Shown here piece by piece: positions 16,918-26,007 of a stretch of DNA of 64,000 nucleotides. This DNA comes from G963665925 sp963665925 (GTDB taxonomy: Bacteria > Bacillota > Clostridia > Peptostreptococcales > Acidaminobacteraceae). The position numbers were made by a program, and so were the translations under genes. The notes under the pieces were generated by a model. The model saw only the letters and a list, made by a program, of their open reading frames with translations. It ran no database searches and had not been told where the DNA came from. The DNA is taken from contig OY762511.1 in the NCBI GenBank assembly GCA_963665925.1, positions 2,108,001-2,172,000 of the forward strand, given 5' to 3'. How positions within the stretch are numbered: position 1 is the first letter of the stretch; each line of letters starts with the position of its first letter.

Positions 16918-18159
16918 ATGTACGGACTGGTTTTGCAAGGTGGCGGAACAAAAGGAAGCTATCATATCGGCGTATGGAAAGCGCTAAGGGAGCTTGATAT
17001 AGAAATTGGCGCGGTGACAGGCACATCGATTGGCGCACTGAATGGCGCATTCATTGCCCAGGGCACATTCGATCAGGCACTTGATGTCTGGGAAAATATT
17101 AAGGTTAATGATGTGATTGACGCGGAGTCGGAGGTCTTTCATGATGTCATGCGTCTGGAGCTTGATCCCAGTCGTGTAGACAAATATCTCGACTACTTCA
17201 AGCGTGTTGTCAGAGATAAGGGGCTGGATACAAGTCCGCTACGGACCCTGATCGAAAACAACCTCGATGAGCAGCGCATTCGGGAGAGTGCCGTCGATTT
17301 TGGGCTCGTTACCGTGTCCCTCACAGACATGAAACCACTGGAGCTCTTCGTGGAGGATATTCCAGAGGGGAAACTGGTGGAGTACTTGCTGGCCTCGTCA
17401 TTCCTGCCTGGTTTTAAGCCGCAGCATCTTGATGGAAAGCGCTTTGTAGACGGTGGTGTATATGACAATCTGCCTATCAATCTGATTATGAGAAAAGGCT
17501 ATACAGATATCATCGCGGTTGAAATGGACTCAATTGGCCTCAAACAGCGGGTTGATGAAAAAAATCTGAATATACTCAGAATTTCTCCATCCGACAAGGT
17601 TGGACGCATGCTGCAGTTTGACCGTGAAACGGCACTTCGAAACATAAAAATGGGCTATCTTGATACTATGAAGGCATTTGGTGCCTATCAGGGTATCAAC
17701 TACTATTTTACTGAGCTGCCGTCAGAAGCATATTTCTTCAGTTCAATGCTTCAGATTTCAGCAGAGTACATTATGTCAATGGCCAAGGACCTTGGATACA
17801 GTGAAGGGGAACCTCGGCGTATTCTCTTTGAAAAGCTGATTCCAGAACTGGCGGACATGTTTGATCTGAGTCTGAATGACGGGTACAGGGAAATAACATT
17901 GACACTCCTTGAATACCTTGCAAAGGTATTGGACATGGACCGGCTGAAGGTCTATGACTATGAAGCCTTTGAGCAGGAGGTGCTTGAAAAGGCCAAATCC
18001 CATCAGGCATCCTCGCATTTCTATAAGGAATTGCCGGCATTCATACGAAAGGTCTCCCTTGTGAAGCATACCTTGAAAGATGAAATACTGGTTCGCTGGG
18101 CGGGCATTTTAACAGATGCTTATCTTTCCCAGGTGCATGAGGCGCAAAAGAAAGCTTAA
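16918..18159 (+). CDS. Patatin-like phospholipase
   Basis: 413 residues from the ATG at 16918, behind GGAGG; an ATG 12 bases upstream sits inside the ribosome site. The patatin domain has the oxyanion loop QGGGTKGSYH, nucleophile S37 in GTSIG and the catalytic D178 in DGG (FVDGGVYDNLP), so the Ser-Asp dyad is intact. It should cleave acyl chains from phospholipids in the cytosol. About 150 C-terminal residues beyond the patatin fold are helical and without a recognised domain. Monocistronic. Confidence 0.92.
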   Translation: MYGLVLQGGGTKGSYHIGVWKALRELDIEIGAVTGTSIGALNGAFIAQGTFDQALDVWENIKVNDVIDAESEVFHDVMRLELDPSRVDKYLDYFKRVVRDKGLDTSPLRTLIENNLDEQRIRESAVDFGLVTVSLTDMKPLELFVEDIPEGKLVEYLLASSFLPGFKPQHLDGKRFVDGGVYDNLPINLIMRKGYTDIIAVEMDSIGLKQRVDEKNLNILRISPSDKVGRMLQFDRETALRNIKMGYLDTMKAFGAYQGINYYFTELPSEAYFFSSMLQISAEYIMSMAKDLGYSEGEPRRILFEKLIPELADMFDLSLNDGYREITLTLLEYLAKVLDMDRLKVYDYEAFEQEVLEKAKSHQASSHFYKELPAFIRKVSLVKHTLKDEILVRWAGILTDAYLSQVHEAQKKA

Positions 18160-18164
18160 ACTTC

Positions 18165-18220
18165 AAATATCCCGTGAGATCAAGCTGCTGCAGGCTGTTT
18201 GAAACCCACGGGATATTTTT
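18165..18220 (+). terminator. Terminator after the patatin gene
   Basis: AAATATCCCGTG (18165-18176) pairs with CACGGGATATTT (18207-18218), T run at the end; a small AGC/GCT-rich hairpin lies in the loop. Confidence 0.75.
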
Positions 18221-18388
18221 ATGTTAAAAATGTATGAAAATTTACCCTGAATTTTCGAAACATTAATCAATACTTAAGGAATATTTTAAGTTTTATCCAA
18301 ACTTTGTTCACAATTTAGGCGTAATATTTTCATTATCGAACAAAAGTAGAATGCGCATGGAAATACACTCGTAGGAGGCAATGGGAAG

Positions 18389-20431
18389 ATGGAAAATAGG
18401 AAAAGACGGTCCGTCAAGCATATCATCATAGGTGTGGTGATCGTGACATTTCTTGTTGGAATCAGCTTTATCACAGCAAGGAATCTGATGGTCGTAAAAG
18501 ATGAAATCGACAGTCAAATGGAAAACCATGGTGAGATCATGGTTGGGGAAGTAATCAGCAATCTTTCCAATGTCTATCACAGTGAGCTCATTATGGATGA
18601 TCTTATGAACGACCAGATAGAAATTGCGCTGGAATCCCTGCAGCTCATGGATATTCAAAGTCTCGAAGGGATTCTCGAAAGCGGGACAGATACCCAGCAG
18701 TCAGATGCTGACGGCGCACTCGATGAAATCAACTTCATTTCGTCAAGTGGCGAAATCATCTATTCCAACCTGAGTGGCAATATCGGTGAATATCTGGATG
18801 CAAACCATCCTGTCATGGAAATGCTGAAATCGGGTGAGGATAAAATCATTGAAGAGGTTAGACAAAGTACGACTGACAGCAGCTACTATAAATACGGCGC
18901 AGTAAGAATTGGAGACTTGGCAGTTCAGGTTGGCATCAATGCAGATGCCTATATGGACTTCAAAGGCGCCACAAGCATGCAGCAGGTTCTCTCGGATGTT
19001 GCTTCAAGAGATGATGTGCGCTATGCACAGTTTGTGGGCAGTGATGCCATTGTATCCGCTGACTCGACAAATCTTGAGCTGGGCACCAAGGTGGTGGATG
19101 ACAAGATTACCAAGGCCCTGACGGGTGAAACTGTAACTGGGCTTGAGGAAGATGATAATTATGGGCTTACCTATGAAGTGAACATGCCGATTGTGAGCGA
19201 CACGGGCGAGGTGATTGGTGTAGCGCGTCTGGGTCTTTCAATGGATGAAACCACACAGGCGTTTTCAGAAATACTAAAGGGAACCCTGGTGCAGCTTATT
19301 CTCACATTGGTAGCTGTAAGCGCACTTCTGTCCTTCATAATCAGTAAGCTTCTCGGCCCTTTAAAGAGTGCGGAGTTGGCGCTTGTGACCATGGAAAAAG
19401 GCGACTTCTCGGTGACGCTTTCCGAAAAGGACCTGAATAGACCGGACGAGTTTGGAAGCATGATGCGTGCGCTCAACGCTATGAAAGCAAATCTTCAAGA
19501 GCTTATAAGGCAAGTCAAGGTGAGCGGAGACACAATGATGCATTCGTCCCATGCTCTTTCAGAGTCGACTGCAAGTGCGACTGACGCGGGTATGAATGTT
19601 GCTCAGGCAACGGATCAAATTGCGCAAATGGCGTCAGAACAGGCGCAGGGCATGACACGACTCGTTGAAGACGCCCATGTCTTAGGTGAAGAAATTCAAA
19701 CCAACAGCACGCTTGCAATGGAAGCTTATGGACTGGGAGACCAGGCGCGGGATAAGAGTGATGAAGGGCTGGTCATCGTGCGACAGCTGCTGAACCACAA
19801 TTTGATCAACAATGAAAAATCAGAACAGGTCACAGATGTTATTGGACAGGTTCAGAACTATGTTGCAGAAGCTGAATCCATTATAGAAATCATCAACAAT
19901 ATCGCAAGTCAGACAAATCTCCTGGCGCTCAATGCTTCCATAGAGGCGGCGCGTGCTGGAGAATCAGGGCGTGGGTTCGCAGTGGTTGCCGATGAAATCA
20001 GAAAGCTTTCAGACGAGACTTCAAAGGCGACAATGGATATTGAACAGCTGATCAAGAACATTCAGGGGCATACGAATGAAGCCGTGAAAACTATCGATGA
20101 CATGAATGAAATCGTAAAGACGCAGAATCTGTCCATTGAGGATACAAGTGCGATCTTCACCGCGACTTCAGAAGCGGTAAACAGCTTGATTGAAAAGCTT
20201 TCAGCTGTTGAAAACCGAATGACACACCTGTCTGAAAGCAAGGACGGCATGGTTGTTGCAATGGATAGCATCTCTTCGACAATCCAGGAAACATCAGCAA
20301 GTACACAGGAAGTGTCCTCATCCATGGAGGAACAGATGGCTATGATTGAAGAAGTGGATGCCCATGCTGAAAGTGCACGGGTGCTGTCAGAGGAACTGGA
20401 CAAACTTTTAAGCAAATTCAAGATAGACTAA
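18389..20431 (+). CDS. Methyl-accepting chemotaxis protein
   Basis: 680-residue chemoreceptor. TM1 about 11-31; a large extracellular sensor of about 260 residues (Cache-like, by length and by motifs such as INFISSSGEIIYSNLSG); TM2 about 297-318; HAMP to about 372; and a signalling domain whose hairpin tip near residue 510 reads ASQTNLLALNASIEAARAG. It relays ligand occupancy to CheA. The ligand is unknown. The start follows GTAGGAGG at a slightly long spacing. Monocistronic, 58% longer in the sensor than the receptor at 1.3 kb. Confidence 0.93.
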   Translation: MENRKRRSVKHIIIGVVIVTFLVGISFITARNLMVVKDEIDSQMENHGEIMVGEVISNLSNVYHSELIMDDLMNDQIEIALESLQLMDIQSLEGILESGTDTQQSDADGALDEINFISSSGEIIYSNLSGNIGEYLDANHPVMEMLKSGEDKIIEEVRQSTTDSSYYKYGAVRIGDLAVQVGINADAYMDFKGATSMQQVLSDVASRDDVRYAQFVGSDAIVSADSTNLELGTKVVDDKITKALTGETVTGLEEDDNYGLTYEVNMPIVSDTGEVIGVARLGLSMDETTQAFSEILKGTLVQLILTLVAVSALLSFIISKLLGPLKSAELALVTMEKGDFSVTLSEKDLNRPDEFGSMMRALNAMKANLQELIRQVKVSGDTMMHSSHALSESTASATDAGMNVAQATDQIAQMASEQAQGMTRLVEDAHVLGEEIQTNSTLAMEAYGLGDQARDKSDEGLVIVRQLLNHNLINNEKSEQVTDVIGQVQNYVAEAESIIEIINNIASQTNLLALNASIEAARAGESGRGFAVVADEIRKLSDETSKATMDIEQLIKNIQGHTNEAVKTIDDMNEIVKTQNLSIEDTSAIFTATSEAVNSLIEKLSAVENRMTHLSESKDGMVVAMDSISSTIQETSASTQEVSSSMEEQMAMIEEVDAHAESARVLSEELDKLLSKFKID

Positions 20432-20505
20432 AATCAGGGCACCGTTCAGACGGTCTTTATGGCATAATATTCTCAAGATGAGGAAAAAGCATTCGAGGAG
20501 AATAT

Positions 20506-21198
20506 ATGAAAATCGATTTTATGGAACGGCTGTATGAAAACAAAATCATGCATGCGTATGTCATAAAGGCCGTTGAAGGCAAGCTTAAGAATTTTGAACT
20601 TCGAAAAGGTCCGATTGAGCCCCTAACCTACGGCGCAATTTGGCATGAGGAGAACATAGTGACCCTGACGGGGAATTATGACTGGTGCAAGGAACTTTTT
20701 GACCAGTATTATGGCACATACAACTTTTATGACATAGCACCGGATCTGATGGCAAAGCTGAAGCGGGAGGACGGTTCCTACCTGCACGAGCGGCATCATT
20801 TGATGAAGCTGAGTGCGAGCCGGTTTGAGACTTGGATCAAAAGCTACACCCGGTCTGGTGAGGGACTGATCATAAAGCCCCTCAAGGAGGTTAAACAGGC
20901 CTGTCGCTATCAGCTGCTTGAGGAAGGCGGTCGTGTCTTGGGATCAGTGCTCATTGAAAAGGCTACGGATAATGTGGTCATTATCTCTGAGTTCATTATT
21001 CGTAAACCCTATAGGAAGAATGGTCTGGCAACCTACTTTGTGACAAGGCTGATTGAGCAGATTGCAGGACTGAGCCCTCAAGCCGGTCCAGAAATCATAC
21101 TTTATGTGGATGAAGACAATACGGCGGCGAGAAGACTCTACGACAAGGTGGGCTTTGAAACACTGGGCATGTTTGAAAATCTGGTCATTGACGAATAG
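20506..21198 (+). CDS. GNAT N-acetyltransferase with N-terminal extension
   Basis: 230 residues. The last 110 form a GNAT domain: VIISEFIIRKPYRKNGLATY carries the acetyl-CoA pyrophosphate loop, and EIILYVDEDNTAARRLYDKV the terminal signature. The first 115 residues have no recognised domain and include a conserved-looking run of aromatic residues (YYGTYNFYDIAPDL). Many GNATs have a second, degenerate GNAT half at the N-terminus, which is plausible here. Substrate unknown. The start follows GAGGAG. Confidence 0.85.
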   Translation: MKIDFMERLYENKIMHAYVIKAVEGKLKNFELRKGPIEPLTYGAIWHEENIVTLTGNYDWCKELFDQYYGTYNFYDIAPDLMAKLKREDGSYLHERHHLMKLSASRFETWIKSYTRSGEGLIIKPLKEVKQACRYQLLEEGGRVLGSVLIEKATDNVVIISEFIIRKPYRKNGLATYFVTRLIEQIAGLSPQAGPEIILYVDEDNTAARRLYDKVGFETLGMFENLVIDE

Positions 21199-21216
21199 GG
21201 CATAAGGCAACAATAA

Positions 21217-21255
21217 AGCCGCAGGTGCATGTGGAATGCTGCCTGCGGCTCTTTT
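21217..21255. terminator. Bidirectional terminator
   Basis: AGCCGCAGG (21217-21225) pairs with CCTGCGGCT (21242-21250), followed by CTTTT; lies between convergent genes. Confidence 0.75.
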
Positions 21256-21272
21256 ACTGCACTAATATGAAG

Positions 21273-22292
21273 TCAATCGATGGAAATATCCAGATTCATC
21301 AGGGTAGAGAGGGAATTGACCAGTGCAAAAATCAGGACTGCGGCCAGATTGGCAGTCGTGCTGTCCTGGTCGAATCGTGGAGAGACCTCCGCTATGTCAA
21401 AGCTCACTGTCTTACCGCTAAGAACGATGTATTTCAGTATTTTAAGAACCTGCTCCGGATGCAGGCCTACTGCTTGGGCAGCACTGACACCTGGGGCAAA
21501 GGCTGCTGAGAAGACATCTGCACATACGGTAATGTAAATCTGGTCATGTCTTTTAATGAACTTGTCGACCTTTTCAAAAATCGGCCAGATGTCCTGATCG
21601 ACCATGTCTTTGGCAAGGATGTATTCGACACCGAGGTCCCTGGCACTTTTAAAGAGCGCGAGTGTGTTGCTTCGCTTTTGAATTCCCAGGCACATGTAGC
21701 CGTAATGGCTGCCCTGGTCTGCGCATACATCAGCTATTTGTCTGAACATGGTGCCGGAGCTTCCGCCATTTGGGTATGGTCGTAAATCAAAATGGGCATC
21801 GAAGTTTATAATGCCAAGCGACTGTGTATCTTGGACTTCATGCTTATAGCGTGACAAGCCGCTGTAATGACCAAATGCGATTTCGTGTCCGCCGCCGAGC
21901 ACAATCGGATATAAGTTGAGGGACAAAATCTTGCTGACACATTCACCGAGAATGTCCTGACCTTTTTCAAGGGGGATATCTGCACAGTAGATGTTGCCTG
22001 CGTCAAAGAGTCTGACATCCTGCTTGAACTGACAGGGAAGATTGGAAAGCTCTTTTCGGATGCTGCGCGGTCCCTTTGCGGCACCGGCACGTCCCTTGTT
22101 CCGTGTCACACCGTCATCACAGCAGAAGCCGATGAAGCAAATGCCCAGTTTTCCATCAAAAGGCGGTGTGGTAGAATCAGTGAGGTCGATGGGTTTTACC
22201 CATTGATGCCATCTGAAGGCGTCATAATCCTCGTGGCTGTCTACACGACCTTGCCATACGTGGGAATCTATTGGTCTATAATGCGTATGCAT
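21273..22292 (-). CDS. hutG: Formimidoylglutamase (ureohydrolase family)
   Basis: 339 residues of the arginase/agmatinase fold. The manganese motifs are GGGHE, NFDAHFDLR and CADVFSAAFAPGVSA; the last two in this form are typical of HutG rather than arginase or agmatinase. HutG hydrolyses N-formimidoyl-L-glutamate to glutamate and formamide in histidine breakdown. The start at 22292 follows GGAGGTG. No hutH, hutU or hutI is adjacent, so the rest of the pathway must lie elsewhere, or the enzyme serves another ureohydrolase substrate. Confidence 0.85.
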   Translation of the reverse strand: MHTHYRPIDSHVWQGRVDSHEDYDAFRWHQWVKPIDLTDSTTPPFDGKLGICFIGFCCDDGVTRNKGRAGAAKGPRSIRKELSNLPCQFKQDVRLFDAGNIYCADIPLEKGQDILGECVSKILSLNLYPIVLGGGHEIAFGHYSGLSRYKHEVQDTQSLGIINFDAHFDLRPYPNGGSSGTMFRQIADVCADQGSHYGYMCLGIQKRSNTLALFKSARDLGVEYILAKDMVDQDIWPIFEKVDKFIKRHDQIYITVCADVFSAAFAPGVSAAQAVGLHPEQVLKILKYIVLSGKTVSFDIAEVSPRFDQDSTTANLAAVLIFALVNSLSTLMNLDISID

Positions 22293-22418
22293 AACGCACC
22301 TCCAAACTTTTATGCGGATAGATATGGTGAATACTCAAGGCCACTATACTAACCCAGCGTCTTTGGATAGTCAATGAATTCTGCTTAGATTACATGGAAA
22401 TACTTTTGGGAGAATAAT

Positions 22419-22679
22419 ATGGATACACAAATGTGCATTGTTTTCAGAACGAGAACTGAAGGCATGGCAATAGAAAAGAAACTGAAGGCTGGTGAAATCG
22501 ACTATGAAGTCATCCCAACGCCAAGGGCCTTCTCGGTAGGCTGTAGCATATCCATTCGGATTTCAGAGTCAGATTTGGAGGCCGTTCAGGTAATTTTAGC
22601 CTATAGCCCCAATGTCAAATCCGCAGGGATTCACAGGATGCAGCAGAAACGCGGATTCTTTGGATTTGTGAAAAAGTAA
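22419..22679 (+). CDS. DUF3343-type small protein
   Basis: 86 residues matching DUF3343, a family proposed to be a sulfur or selenium carrier. The conserved core IVFRTRTEGMAIEKKLKAG...VIPTPRAFSVGCSISIRI is present, including the single GC-S cysteine (C47). The family often lies near selenium or cysteine-metabolism genes; none are adjacent here, so context adds nothing. The ribosome site (GGGAGAA) is fair. Confidence 0.85.
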   Translation: MDTQMCIVFRTRTEGMAIEKKLKAGEIDYEVIPTPRAFSVGCSISIRISESDLEAVQVILAYSPNVKSAGIHRMQQKRGFFGFVKK

Positions 22680-23067
22680 GAGAAATTGCATAAAAACAAA
22701 AAATTGGGATGAAAATCTTCGGTAATCGTGGTATCATACCTATAGTGTTCGCATTCAATCAAACACAAAACTAATTTAGACCATAAAAAAGGGGCATGAA
22801 TTCTGATAAAAACACTATGGATTGTTGAAAAGTTTGTTTTTTTTAATGGAATGATTATCTAAAAGTGTTGCGTTTGAATGGATGCAGATAAATATTGGTG
22901 TGAACGTTATAATGATGAAATGGTAATGACGTAATATGAACAGTAGAGATGAATGTTAGAGTTAATTTAAATATAATTACAGTAAATGACATTCTAAGAT
23001 ACATAATTAATCGATATAAATCCATTTCGTCTGTACAAAGGCAAAAAGTCACAGGGGGTTTTTTAGA
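22680..23067. other. AT-rich intergenic gap, no gene seen
   Basis: 388 bases between the DUF3343 and marR-type genes. Very AT-rich, with no conserved RNA structure or terminator that I can support. A TATAAT at 22972-22977 has no clear -35. An open frame on the minus strand here has no ribosome site and no recognisable protein. It probably only holds the marR promoter. Confidence 0.4.
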
Positions 23068-23505
23068 ATGACTTATGCAAAACAACTGAACGAACTTACA
23101 TATGAAATGAATAATTTTATTAAGAGACATTATCGTCGGTTTGACAAAGACGATTACAAGCTGTCTGATATTGAGAGAGAAATCATTCTCCACATGTATT
23201 ATCGACCTGAGATTTCACTTAAAGAAGTCAGTGCCCACCTGGATGTGCCAGGAAGCACACTCACAAGCGCCCTTGACAGACTAGAGAGAAAAGGGCTTAT
23301 GACGCGGGTCAAGAAGGACGAGGACAAACGGTCATTCAAATTGGTTCCTACCGACGAGGGCCGCGATATGCTCGATAGAAAAGACATCCTGCATGAACGC
23401 GTTTTTACAGATATTTTAAGTGTGCTGACAATTGAAGAACAGTCTCAGTTCGTTGAACTCATGGGAACGGTTCGTGAAAGACTCAACGACAGATTTCCTT
23501 ACTAA
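23068..23505 (+). CDS. MarR-family transcriptional regulator
   Basis: 145 residues with a central winged helix: ISLKEVSAHLDVPGSTLTSALDRLERKGLM is the recognition helix region, followed by the wing KKDEDKRSFKLVPTDEG. MarR proteins bind palindromes as dimers and are released by small aromatic ligands or oxidants. No cysteine lies in the dimer interface, so a ligand is more likely than a thiol switch. The start follows AGGGGG. No obvious target gene is adjacent; a terminator closes the gene. Confidence 0.92.
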   Translation: MTYAKQLNELTYEMNNFIKRHYRRFDKDDYKLSDIEREIILHMYYRPEISLKEVSAHLDVPGSTLTSALDRLERKGLMTRVKKDEDKRSFKLVPTDEGRDMLDRKDILHERVFTDILSVLTIEEQSQFVELMGTVRERLNDRFPY

Positions 23506-23554
23506 GGGACTCTAGGGCATGTCGTCAGAACTGAAAATGAAATAGACGAAAATA

Positions 23555-23592
23555 AAAACCGCTTGATTCTTTGAAATCAAGCGGTTTTTGAT
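23555..23592. terminator. Bidirectional terminator
   Basis: Perfect 13-bp stem AAACCGCTTGATT (23556-23568) with 23575-23587, T run on the plus strand and A run (T on minus) in front, between convergent genes. Confidence 0.88.
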
Positions 23593-23626
23593 ATTTGTAC
23601 AAATTAATGGGAATAAATAGAAGAGA

Positions 23627-24001
23627 TTATTTTCCCCTATGTCTCCCGTGACCGCCACGCTTGTCATGTCTTGAACATTTAGGACAAGGGGACTGATCTA
23701 TAAATTCACAGAGCTCGTAGTTGCCGCCTTCGATGTGCAAGGTATAGCCTTCAATAAGACTTTGAGCCACTTTTTTCTTTGCATCGTTATAGAGACGCTG
23801 AAAGGTTGAACGGCTTACGCCCATTTTTTCGGCACCTTCATGCTGCGTGTGGTCTTCCAAATCCATCAGTCGGAGCGTTTCAAGTTCCTCAAGGGTCATA
23901 TGAATGGTGGTATCCGTTGCCGATTCGAAATCTCCAGCAGGCTGGAATTCCCTGTATTCGGGCATTTGGCAAATGCGGCGTGGTTTTGTAGGTCTAGCCA
24001 T
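23627..24001 (-). CDS. DUF134 (UPF0251) predicted DNA-binding protein
   Basis: 124 residues of the DUF134 family: MARPTKPRRI at the start, the sigma-like helix-turn-helix around EGAEKMGVSRSTFQRLYNDA, and a C-terminal CPKCSRHDKRGG cluster that could bind metal. The family is presumed to regulate transcription and is often found beside small metal- or dinitrogenase-cofactor-type proteins; none is visible here. The ATG follows GGAGGT. A small membrane protein gene lies 66 bases upstream on the same strand and is likely cotranscribed. Confidence 0.9.
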   Translation of the reverse strand: MARPTKPRRICQMPEYREFQPAGDFESATDTTIHMTLEELETLRLMDLEDHTQHEGAEKMGVSRSTFQRLYNDAKKKVAQSLIEGYTLHIEGGNYELCEFIDQSPCPKCSRHDKRGGHGRHRGK

Positions 24002-24067
24002 ATTACGTACCTCCTTCCTTACATAGTATCAGAATTACCACATCAAGAAAAGAGATACATGACCAGA

Positions 24068-24283
24068 TTAGTGAAATATGAGCTTCAATAGGGTTACAAA
24101 GCCAGCAAGAACGAGACCAGCTATGCAAATTGGCAGGAATAGGGCAAATGAAATTGGAATGATTGCTAAAACAAGGATTAGGCCCCCTAGACCTAGAAGT
24201 ATTCTTAATATTCCGAAACCGAGTGCAAAGGTGATTTTTAAAACTGCGAATAGCAAGAATAGGGCGATGAGCATTTCCAACAT
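24068..24283 (-). CDS. Small hydrophobic membrane protein (71 aa)
   Basis: 71 residues starting MLEMLIALFLLFAVLKITFA behind GAAGGAGG. Two long hydrophobic segments, about 3-22 and 28-66, the second probably crossing twice through the FLPIC turn. It has almost no polar sequence and no recognised family. It resembles small phage-shock or stress membrane peptides only in general character. Upstream of the DUF134 gene, so perhaps its partner or target. Confidence 0.65.
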   Translation of the reverse strand: MLEMLIALFLLFAVLKITFALGFGILRILLGLGGLILVLAIIPISFALFLPICIAGLVLAGFVTLLKLIFH

Positions 24284-24462
24284 GATATTTTCCTCCTTCG
24301 GACAAATCGTATGTCTATGTCCATAGACTACAGGAGGTGGATTAGATTGTCCTTCAGCGCAGATTAGAATTCCATTAAAAGAATAGGGCTTGCACACTTA
24401 ACAAGGCCTTAATACAAGACGCCATCAGATGTATTAGAATTTATAGGAAAGAGGTGAACAAG

Positions 24463-26007
24463 ATGAGTCAAAACATGGCCGCAGTAGGATACATAGGATC
24501 ACGCATTTTGCAGTTCCGCATTACTGAAATAACGAAAAATGGCATGAACGAGCTGGAATATATAGAGGTTTCTTCTGATCTTGGGCATCAGACTTTCTCA
24601 ATGGGCCGCATCTCATATGAGTCCATAGAGGCACTTTGTGATCGCATCAACGATTTCAAGCAGCTGGCAGAGGGGTATGGACTGGACACGATCCATATGT
24701 TCGCAACCACCGCACTCAGAGATGCCATAAACCGATACTACATCCTTGACCAGATTATGATTAGAACGGGTCTGGACGTTGAAATCGTAGAGGACGCAGA
24801 AGAGAAAAGAATGTTCTACGACCGCATTATTCAGTACGTGGAAACGGAAGCGCCACTTAAAGACAAGAACGCCATCATATCATACATAGGGACAGGCAGC
24901 ATTGGGGCAACCTATTATGATTCCAAGTACATAGTCCATACTCAGAATATTCCCCTGGGAACCCTTAAGCTGCGTGAATCACTTGGAGACCAGTACCGGG
25001 AATCTCTCGACTTTTATGTCTTTATGGAAGAGTATCTCAGAAATCCGCTCCAGCTCTTCAACAGGCAGCTGCCCGACGGGGACATAGAGAACATGATTGT
25101 TTCAGGCAAACAGACAGACCTGCTCGCAGACCTGTTCGAGCTTAACAGAAACAGTGATATCGACTATATTGACCGGGAAATTTTCATGGAGAAATACAAT
25201 CAAATCAAAAATGAAACACCGGAGCAGATTGCCTATACTATGGACATACGGCTTGCGGAAGCTGAGGTCCTCCTTCCGGCGCTGAGCATATACAAGACCA
25301 TATTTGACATGACCACAGCCAAGACCATGGCGGTCATTCAGCTGCGATTCTCGGATATCCTATCATGGAGAATCCATTATGAAACGGACTATAAGAGCCG
25401 TGTGCTGGTCTTCAGAGACCATACCATAGAATCGAGCAGGTATATGGCAAAACAGTACAATTACGACGATCGGCATTCCTGCAGTGTTGAATCTGTTTCG
25501 CTGATGATTTTTGACCTGATCAGAAAAATACATGGACTTGGGAAAAAGGACCGGCTTACGCTCCAGGTTGCTGCAATCATGCACAGTATTGGAGAGTTCG
25601 AAGGGACAGAAGTCTATCATCAGATTGTCTATGACATGCTGAAGAGTTTCAATATTGTTGGGTTGAGAAGCAGAGACATGATAATTATTGCTGAAGCTGT
25701 CTATAAGGCAATGCACGGTACAGACGAAGGAGAGTTCATTGACCAGACATTATCAAAAGGACAACAAATCAAAATTACCAAGATGGCAGCAATTCTTAAA
25801 CTGGCTGAATCCATCGACATCAGTCGAAAACAAAAGCTCGGAAACGTTGATATCAAGCTCGACAAAAAAACACTCAGAATTGACGCCGAGTGCAGACAAA
25901 ACTTCATCCTCGAGGAATGGGGACACGCACGTGCCGCAATCTACTTCAGACGCGTCTTCGGTATCGAGTCAAAGCTTTCAGTCAAGAGGTGTTACGATGG
26001 AATATAA
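24463..26007 (+). CDS. Ppx/GppA-like protein with altered active-site loops
   Basis: 514 residues from the ATG at 24463, behind GAGGTG; a GTG nine bases earlier lies in that site. The N-terminal 300 residues follow the exopolyphosphatase/GppA fold (FATTALRDAINRYYI, VEDAEEKRMFYDRI) and the C-terminal part is the HD-like domain (LQVAAIMHSIGEFEG). Two phosphate-binding loops differ from the family: VGYIGSRILQF replaces IDIGSNSxRL, and YIGTGSIGATYY replaces the DIGGGSTE loop. The HD motif is also changed to H-S. It overlaps the polyphosphate kinase gene by 11 bases. It may hydrolyse polyphosphate poorly or serve as a sensor or regulator of the kinase (inference). Confidence 0.82.
   Translation: MSQNMAAVGYIGSRILQFRITEITKNGMNELEYIEVSSDLGHQTFSMGRISYESIEALCDRINDFKQLAEGYGLDTIHMFATTALRDAINRYYILDQIMIRTGLDVEIVEDAEEKRMFYDRIIQYVETEAPLKDKNAIISYIGTGSIGATYYDSKYIVHTQNIPLGTLKLRESLGDQYRESLDFYVFMEEYLRNPLQLFNRQLPDGDIENMIVSGKQTDLLADLFELNRNSDIDYIDREIFMEKYNQIKNETPEQIAYTMDIRLAEAEVLLPALSIYKTIFDMTTAKTMAVIQLRFSDILSWRIHYETDYKSRVLVFRDHTIESSRYMAKQYNYDDRHSCSVESVSLMIFDLIRKIHGLGKKDRLTLQVAAIMHSIGEFEGTEVYHQIVYDMLKSFNIVGLRSRDMIIIAEAVYKAMHGTDEGEFIDQTLSKGQQIKITKMAAILKLAESIDISRKQKLGNVDIKLDKKTLRIDAECRQNFILEEWGHARAAIYFRRVFGIESKLSVKRCYDGI

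Noticed and set aside
22855..23193. Minus-strand open frame of 112 codons over the marR-type start
   Set aside because: No ribosome site, AT-driven composition, and it overlaps the clearly supported MarR gene.
25688..25996. 103-codon N-terminal extension of polyphosphate kinase
   Set aside because: It is an out-of-frame reading of the Ppx-like gene; PPK1 homology starts at the ATG at 25997, which has a ribosome site.
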